Origin: Flammeovirgaceae bacterium UBA2338
GTDB taxonomy: Bacteria > Bacteroidota > Bacteroidia > Cytophagales > Cyclobacteriaceae
Reading direction: 5' to 3'
DNA length: 20,699 bases
NCBI GenBank assembly: GCA_002344795.1
Contig: DDUM01000024.1
Coordinates: forward strand, 1-20,699
The notes under the pieces are model-generated. The model was not told the DNA's origin and did no database searches. It saw only the letters and a program-made list of their open reading frames with translations. The position numbers and the translations under genes are program-made. This document shows positions 1 through 7,281 of the stretch, piece after piece. Every line of letters begins with the position of its first letter. Position 1 is the stretch's first letter.

Positions 1-199
1 TCAAAGAGGGAACTCAGTTTCCCTAATGCTTGATTGCAGTACGGAAGAAGAATTGAATACGTACTACAACAATTTATCAATCAATGGAAATCCAATCCAC
101 CCTATCGAAAATACTTTTTGGGGTGCACTGTTTGGAGGGCTTACAGATCGATATGGACATCATTGGTTATTGCATTTTCAGAAAAGTAAATTGGAGTAG
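1..199 (+). CDS. VOC (glyoxalase-like/PhnB-like) protein, C-terminal part
   Basis: Only the last 65 or so codons are in the window; the frame begins at base 2 and stops with TAG at 197-199. The end reads FWGALFGGLTDRYGHHWLLH, the hallmark C-terminal strand of the PhnB/YjdN-like branch of the VOC superfamily (normally about 130-150 residues; dimers with a beta-alpha-beta-beta-beta fold). Many members of this branch lack a demonstrated enzyme activity. The next small gene starts 6 bases after the stop, so the two are probably co-transcribed. The N-terminal half, including any metal ligand, cannot be seen. The family call is firm; the substrate is unknown. Confidence 0.8.
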   Translation, partial: QRGNSVSLMLDCSTEEELNTYYNNLSINGNPIHPIENTFWGALFGGLTDRYGHHWLLHFQKSKLE

Positions 200-205
200 C
201 AAAAA

Positions 206-424
206 ATGATGCAACAGGTAGAAATATTTAAGACCAATGTCAATAATAAAAGAGCGGCCCTGAAAGTCGCCTTACATTTATCGCAGGCTTTACCTGAATA
301 TGAATTCAATTTTGATTTGGACGACTGCGATAAGGTGCTGCGAATAAAAGGAAAGTGGATAGACGTAACAGAAATCTTAAAAAACATGCAACAGCAAGGC
401 TACCAATGTGAGTTAATCAAGTAG
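206..424 (+). CDS. Small conserved hypothetical protein, ferredoxin-like fold
   Basis: A 72-residue protein starting at ATGATG, 6 bases after the preceding VOC gene and so likely in its operon. It has no signal peptide or membrane segment. Its predicted alternation of strand (QVEIFKTNV), helix (KRAALKVALHLSQAL), strand (YEFNFDLDD), strand (KVLRIKG), helix (VTEILKNMQQQG) and strand (QCELI) resembles the beta-alpha-beta-beta-alpha-beta fold of heavy-metal-associated domains, but the CxxC metal site is absent. Small proteins of this kind occur in Bacteroidota without an assigned function. It may be a binding or regulatory protein; the function is not known. An overlapping reverse-strand frame is judged a shadow. 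Confidence 0.65.
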   Translation: MMQQVEIFKTNVNNKRAALKVALHLSQALPEYEFNFDLDDCDKVLRIKGKWIDVTEILKNMQQQGYQCELIK

Positions 425-444
425 TACCAAAGAACTAAACGATC

Positions 445-1446
445 CTACCTGCTGGCACGAATGGCTTCCACCACACCATAAGCCAAATTGAGGTAATTGA
501 AATATTGTTTTGAAATATCTTTTTCAACAAACGATGTATACGGATCTGCCTCAAACAAATTAATACCACTGAATGCAATATGTACGTTGCTATCAAAAAA
601 TGATAAGGAAACAGGCAGTGCCGCCTCTTTCTGAAAAGTTTTTATTAATTGAATAAACCGGGGCGTCAATAATTCTTTTGCCACTTCCGGATTCACACTT
701 TTAATATGGTATTGTTTATCAAATTCAGGATCGCCCACTTCAACATCATTCAAAGAGAATTTCTCTGCAATTGACTCCACCAACTGACTGCCTAAAAATG
801 TTGAAGCCAACCCTTTAAAGGCATCGCCAATACCCAAAGAAGGTTTTATAATAACCCCGGAGGGTATATTTTCATTCAGCTTACTGATGATGTAAAAACC
901 CTTAAATATGGTAACAGTACTGCTACTCGAGTTCTTGCCGCTGCTGCTCTTTCTTCGTGTACACGAAATGTCGGACATCCGAATCTCCATCTCATTGGAG
1001 GTGCCATGCACGAGGTCTTCTGATTTATAACTGGTGTAATGGCCAAATAGCCTACCTGAATCAAACTCTTGTGGAGTTATCCCTGCTGTAGGATCGTACT
1101 TTAGATTCGGGTCAACAAATGAAATGATTTTTGTGATCACCGTTTGCTGATAGTCCAGTTTTATTGGCTTGAATTTATTGGCGCGTTTATAAAAAATGTA
1201 AATGGCTGCGCCAATGGCGTAAACCACAATAGCGGGAAATAAAAACACGACCTGCTCGGGAATAGCAGGCACAAAAGACCTTCCAATGACCAGGGCAACA
1301 AAAAGAATTCCCAACCACATCAAATTCTTTCGGTATCTCTTAAAAGAGAATTGCTCGCTGATGGCAATGCGCTGCGCTTCGAGTTCTTCAATTTTTCGCT
1401 TTAACTCGTTTTCATAAAAACTATCAAACTCTTCCCTTGATTTCAT
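445..1446 (-). CDS. DUF3137 domain-containing membrane protein
   Basis: A 333-residue protein with a charged, helical N-terminus (residues 1-40, probably coiled coil), two adjacent transmembrane helices (about 42-59 and 66-86, separated by a short PAIPEQ turn), and a long soluble C-terminal region. A Ser-rich loop (RKSSSGKNSSSS, about 166-176) precedes the FKGFYI segment. This architecture and the FxGxF segment match DUF3137 proteins (Galanin-like family in Pfam), whose function is unknown. The gene runs convergent to the small upstream operon and divergent from the CatE-like gene. The two helices probably form a hairpin with the bulk of the protein in the cytosol (inference). Confidence 0.8.
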   Translation of the reverse strand: MKSREEFDSFYENELKRKIEELEAQRIAISEQFSFKRYRKNLMWLGILFVALVIGRSFVPAIPEQVVFLFPAIVVYAIGAAIYIFYKRANKFKPIKLDYQQTVITKIISFVDPNLKYDPTAGITPQEFDSGRLFGHYTSYKSEDLVHGTSNEMEIRMSDISCTRRKSSSGKNSSSSTVTIFKGFYIISKLNENIPSGVIIKPSLGIGDAFKGLASTFLGSQLVESIAEKFSLNDVEVGDPEFDKQYHIKSVNPEVAKELLTPRFIQLIKTFQKEAALPVSLSFFDSNVHIAFSGINLFEADPYTSFVEKDISKQYFNYLNLAYGVVEAIRASR

Positions 1447-1513
1447 AACAGATGGTATTAAATGCTGAAAATAGTATGTATTTCAATAAATCAAAAAGAA
1501 GGCAATAACGACT

Positions 1514-1578
1514 ATCTCCGCAAAAGCAATATAATCTCCGCAAATTATGCGGTGAATAAGGGTGTTAATCTCCGCAAA
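1514..1578. promoter_or_regulatory. Triple direct repeat ATCTCCGCAAA, candidate operator
   Basis: ATCTCCGCAAA occurs exactly three times, at 1514-1524, 1534-1544 and 1568-1578. The first two start 20 bp apart (two helical turns). The second forms an imperfect inverted repeat with TGCGGTGA at 1548-1555 (7 of 8 positions pair with TCTCCGCA). The block lies in the 202-base gap between the divergent DUF3137 and CatE-like genes, about 50-115 bp upstream of the CatE-like -7 box. Repeated half-sites with 20-bp phasing suggest binding by an AraC-like or dimeric regulator; its identity is not visible in the window. Confidence 0.55.
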
Positions 1579-1629
1579 ACAGTTAAAAACATCTCAACAG
1601 GCACTTATTCCAAAAGAGCTTATACCCCG

Positions 1630-1637
1630 TATATTTG
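1630..1637 (+). promoter_or_regulatory. Bacteroidota -7 box (TATATTTG) of the CatE-like gene
   Basis: TATATTTG is a perfect match to the Bacteroidota -7 consensus TAnnTTTG and lies 11 bases before the ATG at 1649. No TTG is found at the usual 19-bp distance (TTC instead), which would fit activator-dependent expression. GAGGTGA at 1637-1643 may also serve as a ribosome binding site. Confidence 0.45.
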
Positions 1638-1648
1638 AGGTGATAACT

Positions 1649-2143
1649 ATGAACAACTATAAAATACCTGCACAAACACGCATCGGGCATGTGCACCTGA
1701 AAGTGGCAGATCTTGACAAGTCACTGGCCTTCTACCGCGACCTGTTGGGCTTTGAGGTCACCATGATGTATGGCAACCAGGCGGCCTTTATTTCTGCCGG
1801 AGGATACCATCACCACATCGGGCTCAACACCTGGCACAGCAAAGGAGCACCCCCTGCTACTCAACAAGGTGTAGGCCTTTTCCACACGGCCATTTTGTAT
1901 CCCACACGCAAAGACCTGGCTGTAATCTATGACCGACTGCGACAAGCCAACTATCCCTTTACAGGAGCCGCTGATCATGGGGTATCCGAAGCCCTGTATT
2001 TGGATGACCCTGATGGCAATGGTGTGGAGTTGTATTGGGATCGTCCTACAGCTGAATGGCCAAAGCAAAGTGATGGTAAACTAAACATGTACACCCGGGT
2101 ACTTGACCTGGAGGGTTTGCTAAAGGAATTAGGAACATCCTAA
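1649..2143 (+). CDS. VOC family protein, catechol-2,3-dioxygenase (CatE)-like
   Basis: The ATG at 1649 is chosen because it is preceded by GAGGTGA and directly follows a -7 box; a longer frame from 1562 would start inside the operator repeat. The 164-residue protein opens with IGHVHLKVADLDKSLAFYRD, the classic VOC N-terminus, and keeps the three usual metal-ligand positions: His of HVHL, His of LFHTAI and Glu of VELYWDRP. It resembles the N-terminal half of the two-domain CatE/extradiol dioxygenase group (about 285 residues) and so would be a shorter single-unit member. A role in ring cleavage, thiol transfer or dehalogenation is possible; the substrate cannot be read from sequence. The repeat-rich upstream region suggests inducible control. 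Confidence 0.85.
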   Translation: MNNYKIPAQTRIGHVHLKVADLDKSLAFYRDLLGFEVTMMYGNQAAFISAGGYHHHIGLNTWHSKGAPPATQQGVGLFHTAILYPTRKDLAVIYDRLRQANYPFTGAADHGVSEALYLDDPDGNGVELYWDRPTAEWPKQSDGKLNMYTRVLDLEGLLKELGTS

Positions 2144-2286
2144 GAACTGAGCTATCCTTCCTGATTTTATCTGGTACAACAGCTAGATACCGATCTTTCC
2201 AACAACGGTTTGTCCACTACCCGTATTTCTTATCAGACCTTGCTGAATATTTTAAATTCATCAGGCATTAAACCTTGTACCAATCC

Positions 2287-3270
2287 TTACTTCAAAGCCT
2301 TAGCAACTGACTGAACTAAAAAGTCAGAGATTCCTGGGTCAGGCAGTAGCGTATTTCCGCTCCACAAATAAGTTAACCCCTCTAACCTGGTTACTATTTT
2401 TTGTTCTGCCCCACCACGGGAAAGAAACAATGGTACTACAATTACATCTCCTTGCTTGCCACCCTGGATCACGAGGTTCCTTAAGTTTTCCTTTGCCTGA
2501 TTGTAAATGGCCGGGTCAGCATCATCGCGTACAGTTACCGCCAAAATCATCTTGGATACTTTTCCGGATTTCTTTTGCATTGTCCGTACCTGATCCGAAA
2601 CACTTTCCATATCTGCTACCCATTTTTTATTATCCTCTTCCGGATTAGGACCATGCCCCACAAGTATCACCATCTCATTGGATGGGTTTTTACTCAATTC
2701 GTTTATCCTCTGATAGATAATCTGTGCCACAATGGGATGATCATCCAGGGGTTTGGTGAAAATAATTTCAGAGTTTGTTCTGAGGCGCTCCAATGTCATT
2801 TTTTGATCGTGCATACTGTGATCAGACATTTGATGTGAAGAATGTCCCATAGCATGGCTACCATTTCCATGACTTTGAGGCATAGGATCAGCAGGTGCCT
2901 CCATAGTGTGATCCATAACCATTGGAGGGTCGGCAAGTTCTTCTCTTATACCCAACAAGTATTCCGACTGCCTTATGATAAAACTATGCGATGATATAAA
3001 AAGAGGAACCACAACAATCTTTTCAACTCCCATTCTTTCCAGTTTGTCAATGGATGCCTGCATGGTGCGAGGCAGCGCCATCCCAAAGGCGATGTCGGTT
3101 GGGTACTGTGCTGACACTTTCTTTGTAGCGTCTACAATCATTTGGTTCCACTCCTGACTTCCTCCGTGAGCCAATACCATTACACCTATTTTGGAGTTTT
3201 GGGCGCAAGCTAACCCAGTGAAAAACAGCATAATTAAGCTGAAAATTGCCTTTTGTATCATAATGTTCAT
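2287..3270 (-). CDS. Exported CbiX/SirB-like chelatase-family protein with His/Met-rich linker
   Basis: A 327-residue protein. Residues 1-23 are a Sec signal peptide with a likely signal-peptidase-I site (ACA before Q24); C22 does not sit in a good lipobox. Two CbiX/SirB-like halves follow. The first (about 27-115) has VLAHGG with H35 and SSHS with H95, matching the two metal/tetrapyrrole-site histidines of CbiX. The second (about 195-327) has VGHGPN with H206, but SRGG replaces the second His. Between them residues 117-154 contain seven His and seven Met (for example MSDHSMHD), the composition of copper- or silver-binding loops. Known CbiX and SirB enzymes are cytosolic cobalt/iron chelatases of tetrapyrrole synthesis; this one should be periplasmic. 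A metal chaperone or sensor role is inferred. Confidence 0.85.
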   Translation of the reverse strand: MNIMIQKAIFSLIMLFFTGLACAQNSKIGVMVLAHGGSQEWNQMIVDATKKVSAQYPTDIAFGMALPRTMQASIDKLERMGVEKIVVVPLFISSHSFIIRQSEYLLGIREELADPPMVMDHTMEAPADPMPQSHGNGSHAMGHSSHQMSDHSMHDQKMTLERLRTNSEIIFTKPLDDHPIVAQIIYQRINELSKNPSNEMVILVGHGPNPEEDNKKWVADMESVSDQVRTMQKKSGKVSKMILAVTVRDDADPAIYNQAKENLRNLVIQGGKQGDVIVVPLFLSRGGAEQKIVTRLEGLTYLWSGNTLLPDPGISDFLVQSVAKALK

Positions 3271-3318
3271 TCCTATTTTCTAAAAATTATTATTTTTATT
3301 TAGATTGATTCTAAACTA

Positions 3319-3348
3319 CAAATTTAGAAGTAGGTAGCATATAAACAA
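3319..3348 (-). promoter_or_regulatory. Promoter of the exported CbiX-like gene
   Basis: On the minus strand TTG (3348-3346) is followed by exactly 19 bases and TAAATTTG (3326-3319), a full TAnnTTTG match. The gene starts about 49 bases downstream. The spacing matches the Bacteroidota promoter consensus. The rest of the 274-base gap 3271-3544 shows no other feature. Confidence 0.5.
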
Positions 3349-3544
3349 GTTGTTCATCCGGAATTGGCGGAATATTTAAAATCCGGAAGAATATATAATT
3401 GAGAAATACCGTGCTTTAACGAATATTTTACCCAGCGACTTCAACACACACGGTATCACTTGCTGAAGGTGCTGAGCCATTAAGCCTCCTAAGCTCAGAA
3501 AATCATACCAACCAAATCAATAAGTTTTGTATCTTACTTGTGTG

Positions 3545-3820
3545 ATGATTATACAACGCAAAAGGTATATAGCCATTGGAATCACCGTTGTGTTGATATT
3601 GCTTATTCCCTTTATTGCCATGCAGTTGACAAACGAGGTCAATTGGTCGCTCATGGATTTTATTGTTGCAGGTGGCCTGCTGCTGACAACGGGTCTAGTG
3701 TGTGAGTGGGTGTTAAGGAAAGTCAGCAGCCTATTCTACCGAGTCATCATATGCCTGGTAATTCTGGTGTTGCTCCTCCTCGTATGGGCTGAACTTGCGG
3801 TGGGCATCTTCATCCAATAG
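3545..3820 (+). CDS. Small hypothetical membrane protein (three helices)
   Basis: The start is placed at ATG 3545 (MIIQRKRY), giving 91 residues; an in-frame codon at 3527 would add MYLTCV and has no supporting signal. After the basic N-terminus there are three hydrophobic segments: about 8-26 (IAIGITVVLILLIPFIAM), 37-53 (FIVAGGLLLTTGLVCEW) and 64-88 (VIICLVILVLLLLVWAEL). The motif TNEVNWSLMDFIVAG between helices 1 and 2 recurs in small Bacteroidota membrane proteins of unknown function, to my recollection. It lies 119 bases upstream of another membrane protein on the same strand. No function is proposed. Confidence 0.7.
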   Translation: MIIQRKRYIAIGITVVLILLIPFIAMQLTNEVNWSLMDFIVAGGLLLTTGLVCEWVLRKVSSLFYRVIICLVILVLLLLVWAELAVGIFIQ

Positions 3821-3939
3821 GAAGTACCAACTTCGGCTGGTCATTTAAAAGTAACAGTACCTCCAACCAACCTTCTGCCTCCCAACTGCGTATAGTGTAT
3901 ATACTGCCACACAACTCACCTCAATACATACCACACATA

Positions 3940-4692
3940 ATGAGCGAACCAAAGCTGAACAAAGTAGCAGAAATCACACTGCTATTTTGGTTGATGAAGA
4001 TTGTTGCCACTACACTGGGCGAAACGCTGGGCGATTATCTGTCGATGACCTTAAACCTGGGCTATGCAATTGGCATTGTTATCACCCTACTTTTCTTCCT
4101 CACCGTACTCACCATTCAAATTCTAACCCACAGATATACTCCTTTATTTTATTGGCTAGTGATCATCGCCACCACTACGCTTGGAACTGAAATATCCGAT
4201 TTTCTCGACAGAAGCTTACATCTTGGGTATACCATGGGAAGTTTGGTCTTGTTTAGTGGATTAATACTCACCCTGGTTCTTTGGAAGAAAAGATTCAAAA
4301 CATTACAAGTTTATCCTATTGCTGATAAGAATAAGGAAATCTATTATTGGACAGCCATCCTCTTTTCTAACAGTTTAGGCACTGCATTCGGTGATTACCT
4401 CAGTGATGTCATTGGCCTCAGTTACCTAAATGGTGCCATGGTAACGGCCGGAATAATCCTCCTTGTCGTTGTATTACATTATCTCACAAAAATAAACCGG
4501 ATCATCCTGTTCTGGATAGCCTTCATTTTTACAAGACCCTTTGGTGCTACCTTCGGAGATTTTTTAACAAAACCAATAACAAAAGGTGGGCTGGATTTGG
4601 GAACATTAAACGCTTCCATCGTGTCCATTCTACTGATGACAGTGCTTATATATGTCTCTCACCGTAACTCAATCAAAGACCAAACAAGTTGA
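3940..4692 (+). CDS. COG4705-type membrane protein with four internal repeats
   Basis: The start is placed at ATG 3940 (MSEPKLNK), giving 250 residues; the frame is open to 3895 but the extra residues do not look like family sequence. About eight transmembrane helices are arranged as four copies of a two-helix unit. The units carry TTLGETLGDYLSMTLNLGY, TTLGTEISDFLDRSLHLGY, NSLGTAFGDYLSDVIGLSY and RPFGATFGDFLTKPITKGG, so each has a conserved Gly-Asp or Ser-Asp pair (SD in the second) buried at the end of a helix. This matches COG4705 'uncharacterized membrane-anchored protein', for which some annotations suggest a link to resistance to amphipathic peptides. The repeated acidic pattern could line an ion or metal path (inference). 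It ends 26 bases before the TonB-dependent receptor. Confidence 0.85.
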   Translation: MSEPKLNKVAEITLLFWLMKIVATTLGETLGDYLSMTLNLGYAIGIVITLLFFLTVLTIQILTHRYTPLFYWLVIIATTTLGTEISDFLDRSLHLGYTMGSLVLFSGLILTLVLWKKRFKTLQVYPIADKNKEIYYWTAILFSNSLGTAFGDYLSDVIGLSYLNGAMVTAGIILLVVVLHYLTKINRIILFWIAFIFTRPFGATFGDFLTKPITKGGLDLGTLNASIVSILLMTVLIYVSHRNSIKDQTS

Positions 4693-4702
4693 TCCGTTCT
4701 CC

Positions 4703-4710
4703 TATCTTTG
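4703..4710 (+). promoter_or_regulatory. Bacteroidota -7 box (TATCTTTG) before the TonB-dependent receptor
   Basis: TATCTTTG fits TAnnTTTG perfectly and is the most common form of this element. Transcription from it would begin near 4715-4718, which favours the second ATG (4731) over the first (4719) as start. No TTG lies at the usual -33 distance, so the box could be weak or activator-dependent. Confidence 0.45.
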
Positions 4711-4718
4711 GCTTCTAA

Positions 4719-7139
4719 ATGCACTCGTTAATGATCAGGTTAGTTCGGATTACTATTTTATTTCTCTTTTTAGGGGGTTCAATACTGTCATTTGGCCAAA
4801 CCCGTAATGTAACGGTCTCCGGCATGGTGAAAGACAAAGGCGCTCCCCTTCCCTACGTCAACGTGGTGTTGCTGAATGAAAAAGACAACACGTTCGTTTC
4901 CGGAACGGTGAGTAATGATGAAGGCAGGTTCTCTCTCTCCAATGTGAAACCCGGCAATTACCAGATCACATTTTCTTTCATAGGATACCTTACCCTGAAT
5001 CAACCCTTGTATGTCGGCAGCCTTAGCGACTTTCTGGATCTGGCCACTATTGAACTTACAGAAGACGCACAGTTATTAAATGAAGTGGTGGTCATGGGTC
5101 AGCAAGATGCAGTCAGCGAAAAGCTGGACAAGAAAACCTTTTCAGTAGCAGAAAATATTAGCCAGAGTGGAGGGTCCGTTTTACAGGCCATGCAAAACCT
5201 ACCCGGAGTAACGGTACAAGACGGCAAAGTTTTAATTCGCGGTAATGATAAGGTAACTGTACTGATCGATGGCAAGCAGACTGCCTTAACAGGATTTGGA
5301 AGCCAATCGGGACTGGACAACCTGCCCGCTTCTGCGATTGAAAAAATAGAAATCATCAACAACCCTTCCGCCAGGTACGATGCTAATGGCAATGCCGGGA
5401 TCATCAATATCATTTACAAAAAAAATAAGCAGGAAGGCTTTAATGGCAAAGCTGGTTTAGCAGCTGGCGCTGGAGCACTGTGGGTGCGCAAAGAAAACCT
5501 GTCTACCATTCGCCCACAGTACCAGTTCACACCCAAAATCAATCCGTCACTTTCACTCAACTACAAGAAAGAAAAACTCAATACTTTTTTCCAGGGTGAC
5601 TATCTCTACACAGAGACATTGAACAAAAATGAGTTTGTCACCAGAACCTACGATGATGGCAGCATTGTTCACCAGCAAACCAAGCGAAATCGCGATACAG
5701 GTTTTACCACGCTCAAAGCCGGCACGGATTGGAGCATCAATGCGGACAACACCTTTACCGTATCCGGACTTTATGGATATGAAAAGATCATTGATAACGG
5801 GGATGAACCTTTCTTCAACGGGGATTTCTCTGAGCGCACAAGGCTTTGGCAGTTTCTGGAAGACGAAATAAAGATAACTGTAATGGCTACTGTGGCTTAT
5901 CAGCACAGATTCAAGCAACCCGGCCATTTGCTCAACATGGGTTTCAACTACACCTTCCACCGGGAAGATGAAAAATACTTTTTTGATAATATTCTGCCCA
6001 CCTACACTGGTCGCGATTCCTTCAAGCTTCTTTCTGATGAATCCGTCTATGATTTTAATGTCGACTATGTGAAACCCCTTAAATACGGTCGTTTGGAAAC
6101 TGGGTTGAAGTTGCGCAAGCGCGATATCCCTATCAACATGGAATTCTTTCCGGATGCCAACTCTCCTATCGATGCGAATGCTGGTGGATGGGCCAACTAT
6201 GGGGAATTCATTCCAGCCCTTTACGGAAACTACATCTATGAAAGTCAAAAGATAGAAGCGGAAGTTGGTCTGCGTGCCGAGTATGTGGACCTCAACTATG
6301 AAGTAAACCCTGATCACAATACCTATAAGAGTGATGGATACAGTTATGCCCAGCCCTTCCCGAATATTCGATTGGGTTATAAATTCAATGAAGACAATAA
6401 GTTGTCGCTTTTTTTCAACAGAAGAGTAGACAGACCCAACGAAGTAGATATTCGCATCTTCCCCAAATATGACGATGTGGAAATCATCAAGGTGGGTAAT
6501 CCTGCGTTGAGCCCTCAGTTTACCAATGTGATTGAGCTGGGTTACAAAACGAATTGGGACAACGGCTATTTGTTTCTGGCAGGCTACCACCGGTTTGCTG
6601 ATGCTACCATTACCCGCATCGCCAGTTCCGTACCCGGTAGCAATCTGATCTATGCCATTTTTCAAAATGCAGGAAAAAGTTACAACACAGGTCTTGAAGT
6701 CATCTTTAATCAGGAAGTATCCGATGTATACACCTTCAACCTGAATGCCACTTTCTACCATAACCAGATTGATGCTTTTACGGTGGATAATCTTTATCCC
6801 GTTCCCAATACATTCTCTGCTGAATTACAGAAGGTGTATTCAGGCAATATCAAATGGAACAACTTACTCCACCTACCTAAAGGAATGGAAGCTCAAGTCA
6901 GTTTTGTTTACCTGGCCAAAGACATTATTCCTCAGGGAGAAATTGCTGCGCGCTACTCGGTAGACCTCGGCATCAAAAAGCCAGTACAACAAGGTAAAGG
7001 AGAAGTATTCCTTAATGCCACCGATTTGTTCAACACTTTAGTTGTGAAAAAGGTAATCCAGGGAGATGGTTTCAGTTATACCAGTGATGACTATTATGAA
7101 ACACAGGTAGTGCGGCTGGGCTATAGCTATAAATTTTAG
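4719..7139 (+). CDS. TonB-dependent receptor, OMP_b-brl_3 type
   Basis: An 806-residue outer-membrane protein. Residues 1-27 are a signal peptide ending in SFGQ. Residues about 28-115 form a carboxypeptidase-regulatory-like Ig-type domain (VSGMVKDKGAPLPYVNVVL, NVKPGNYQITFSFIGY). Residues about 130-235 are the plug, with LQAMQNLPGV, VLIRGNDKVTVLIDG and ARYDANGNAGIINI. The rest is a beta barrel ending in the aromatic signature RLGYSYKF. The family imports ligands or acts in outer-membrane assembly with TonB-ExbBD; no SusD-like partner is adjacent, so it is not a classical glycan utilisation pair. ATG 4731 is an alternative start that still leaves a good signal peptide (MIRLVRITILFLFL). The substrate is unknown. 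Large open frames on the opposite strand here are shadows. Confidence 0.93.
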   Translation: MHSLMIRLVRITILFLFLGGSILSFGQTRNVTVSGMVKDKGAPLPYVNVVLLNEKDNTFVSGTVSNDEGRFSLSNVKPGNYQITFSFIGYLTLNQPLYVGSLSDFLDLATIELTEDAQLLNEVVVMGQQDAVSEKLDKKTFSVAENISQSGGSVLQAMQNLPGVTVQDGKVLIRGNDKVTVLIDGKQTALTGFGSQSGLDNLPASAIEKIEIINNPSARYDANGNAGIINIIYKKNKQEGFNGKAGLAAGAGALWVRKENLSTIRPQYQFTPKINPSLSLNYKKEKLNTFFQGDYLYTETLNKNEFVTRTYDDGSIVHQQTKRNRDTGFTTLKAGTDWSINADNTFTVSGLYGYEKIIDNGDEPFFNGDFSERTRLWQFLEDEIKITVMATVAYQHRFKQPGHLLNMGFNYTFHREDEKYFFDNILPTYTGRDSFKLLSDESVYDFNVDYVKPLKYGRLETGLKLRKRDIPINMEFFPDANSPIDANAGGWANYGEFIPALYGNYIYESQKIEAEVGLRAEYVDLNYEVNPDHNTYKSDGYSYAQPFPNIRLGYKFNEDNKLSLFFNRRVDRPNEVDIRIFPKYDDVEIIKVGNPALSPQFTNVIELGYKTNWDNGYLFLAGYHRFADATITRIASSVPGSNLIYAIFQNAGKSYNTGLEVIFNQEVSDVYTFNLNATFYHNQIDAFTVDNLYPVPNTFSAELQKVYSGNIKWNNLLHLPKGMEAQVSFVYLAKDIIPQGEIAARYSVDLGIKKPVQQGKGEVFLNATDLFNTLVVKKVIQGDGFSYTSDDYYETQVVRLGYSYKF

Positions 7140-7281
7140 GTACAAACTCCCTTCCAAAAGTCACAAGCATAAATCACCATCGCTACTTCAGAAAACTTCC
7201 CTCTAAACCCCATTTCAACTGGGATTTAGCGCTGAGGTTGTTACTTTTAACTTTCAAAAAACTCATCTGCATCTCATTTCC

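Noticed and set aside
2165..2314. A 49-codon open stretch (LVQQLDTDLSNNGL, TNPYFKALATD) between the CatE-like and CbiX-like genes
   Set aside because: It looks somewhat protein-like and could be a gene remnant, but it has no start codon, overlaps the CbiX-like 3' end and matches no family I know.
3944..3950. GCGAACC close to the start of the COG4705 gene
   Set aside because: A single copy within coding sequence (SEP codons); a six-base core is expected several times by chance in 20 kb.
5553..6761. A 402-codon open frame on the minus strand
   Set aside because: It lies wholly inside the TonB-dependent receptor gene, has no recognisable domain, and its composition is that of a complementary-strand shadow.
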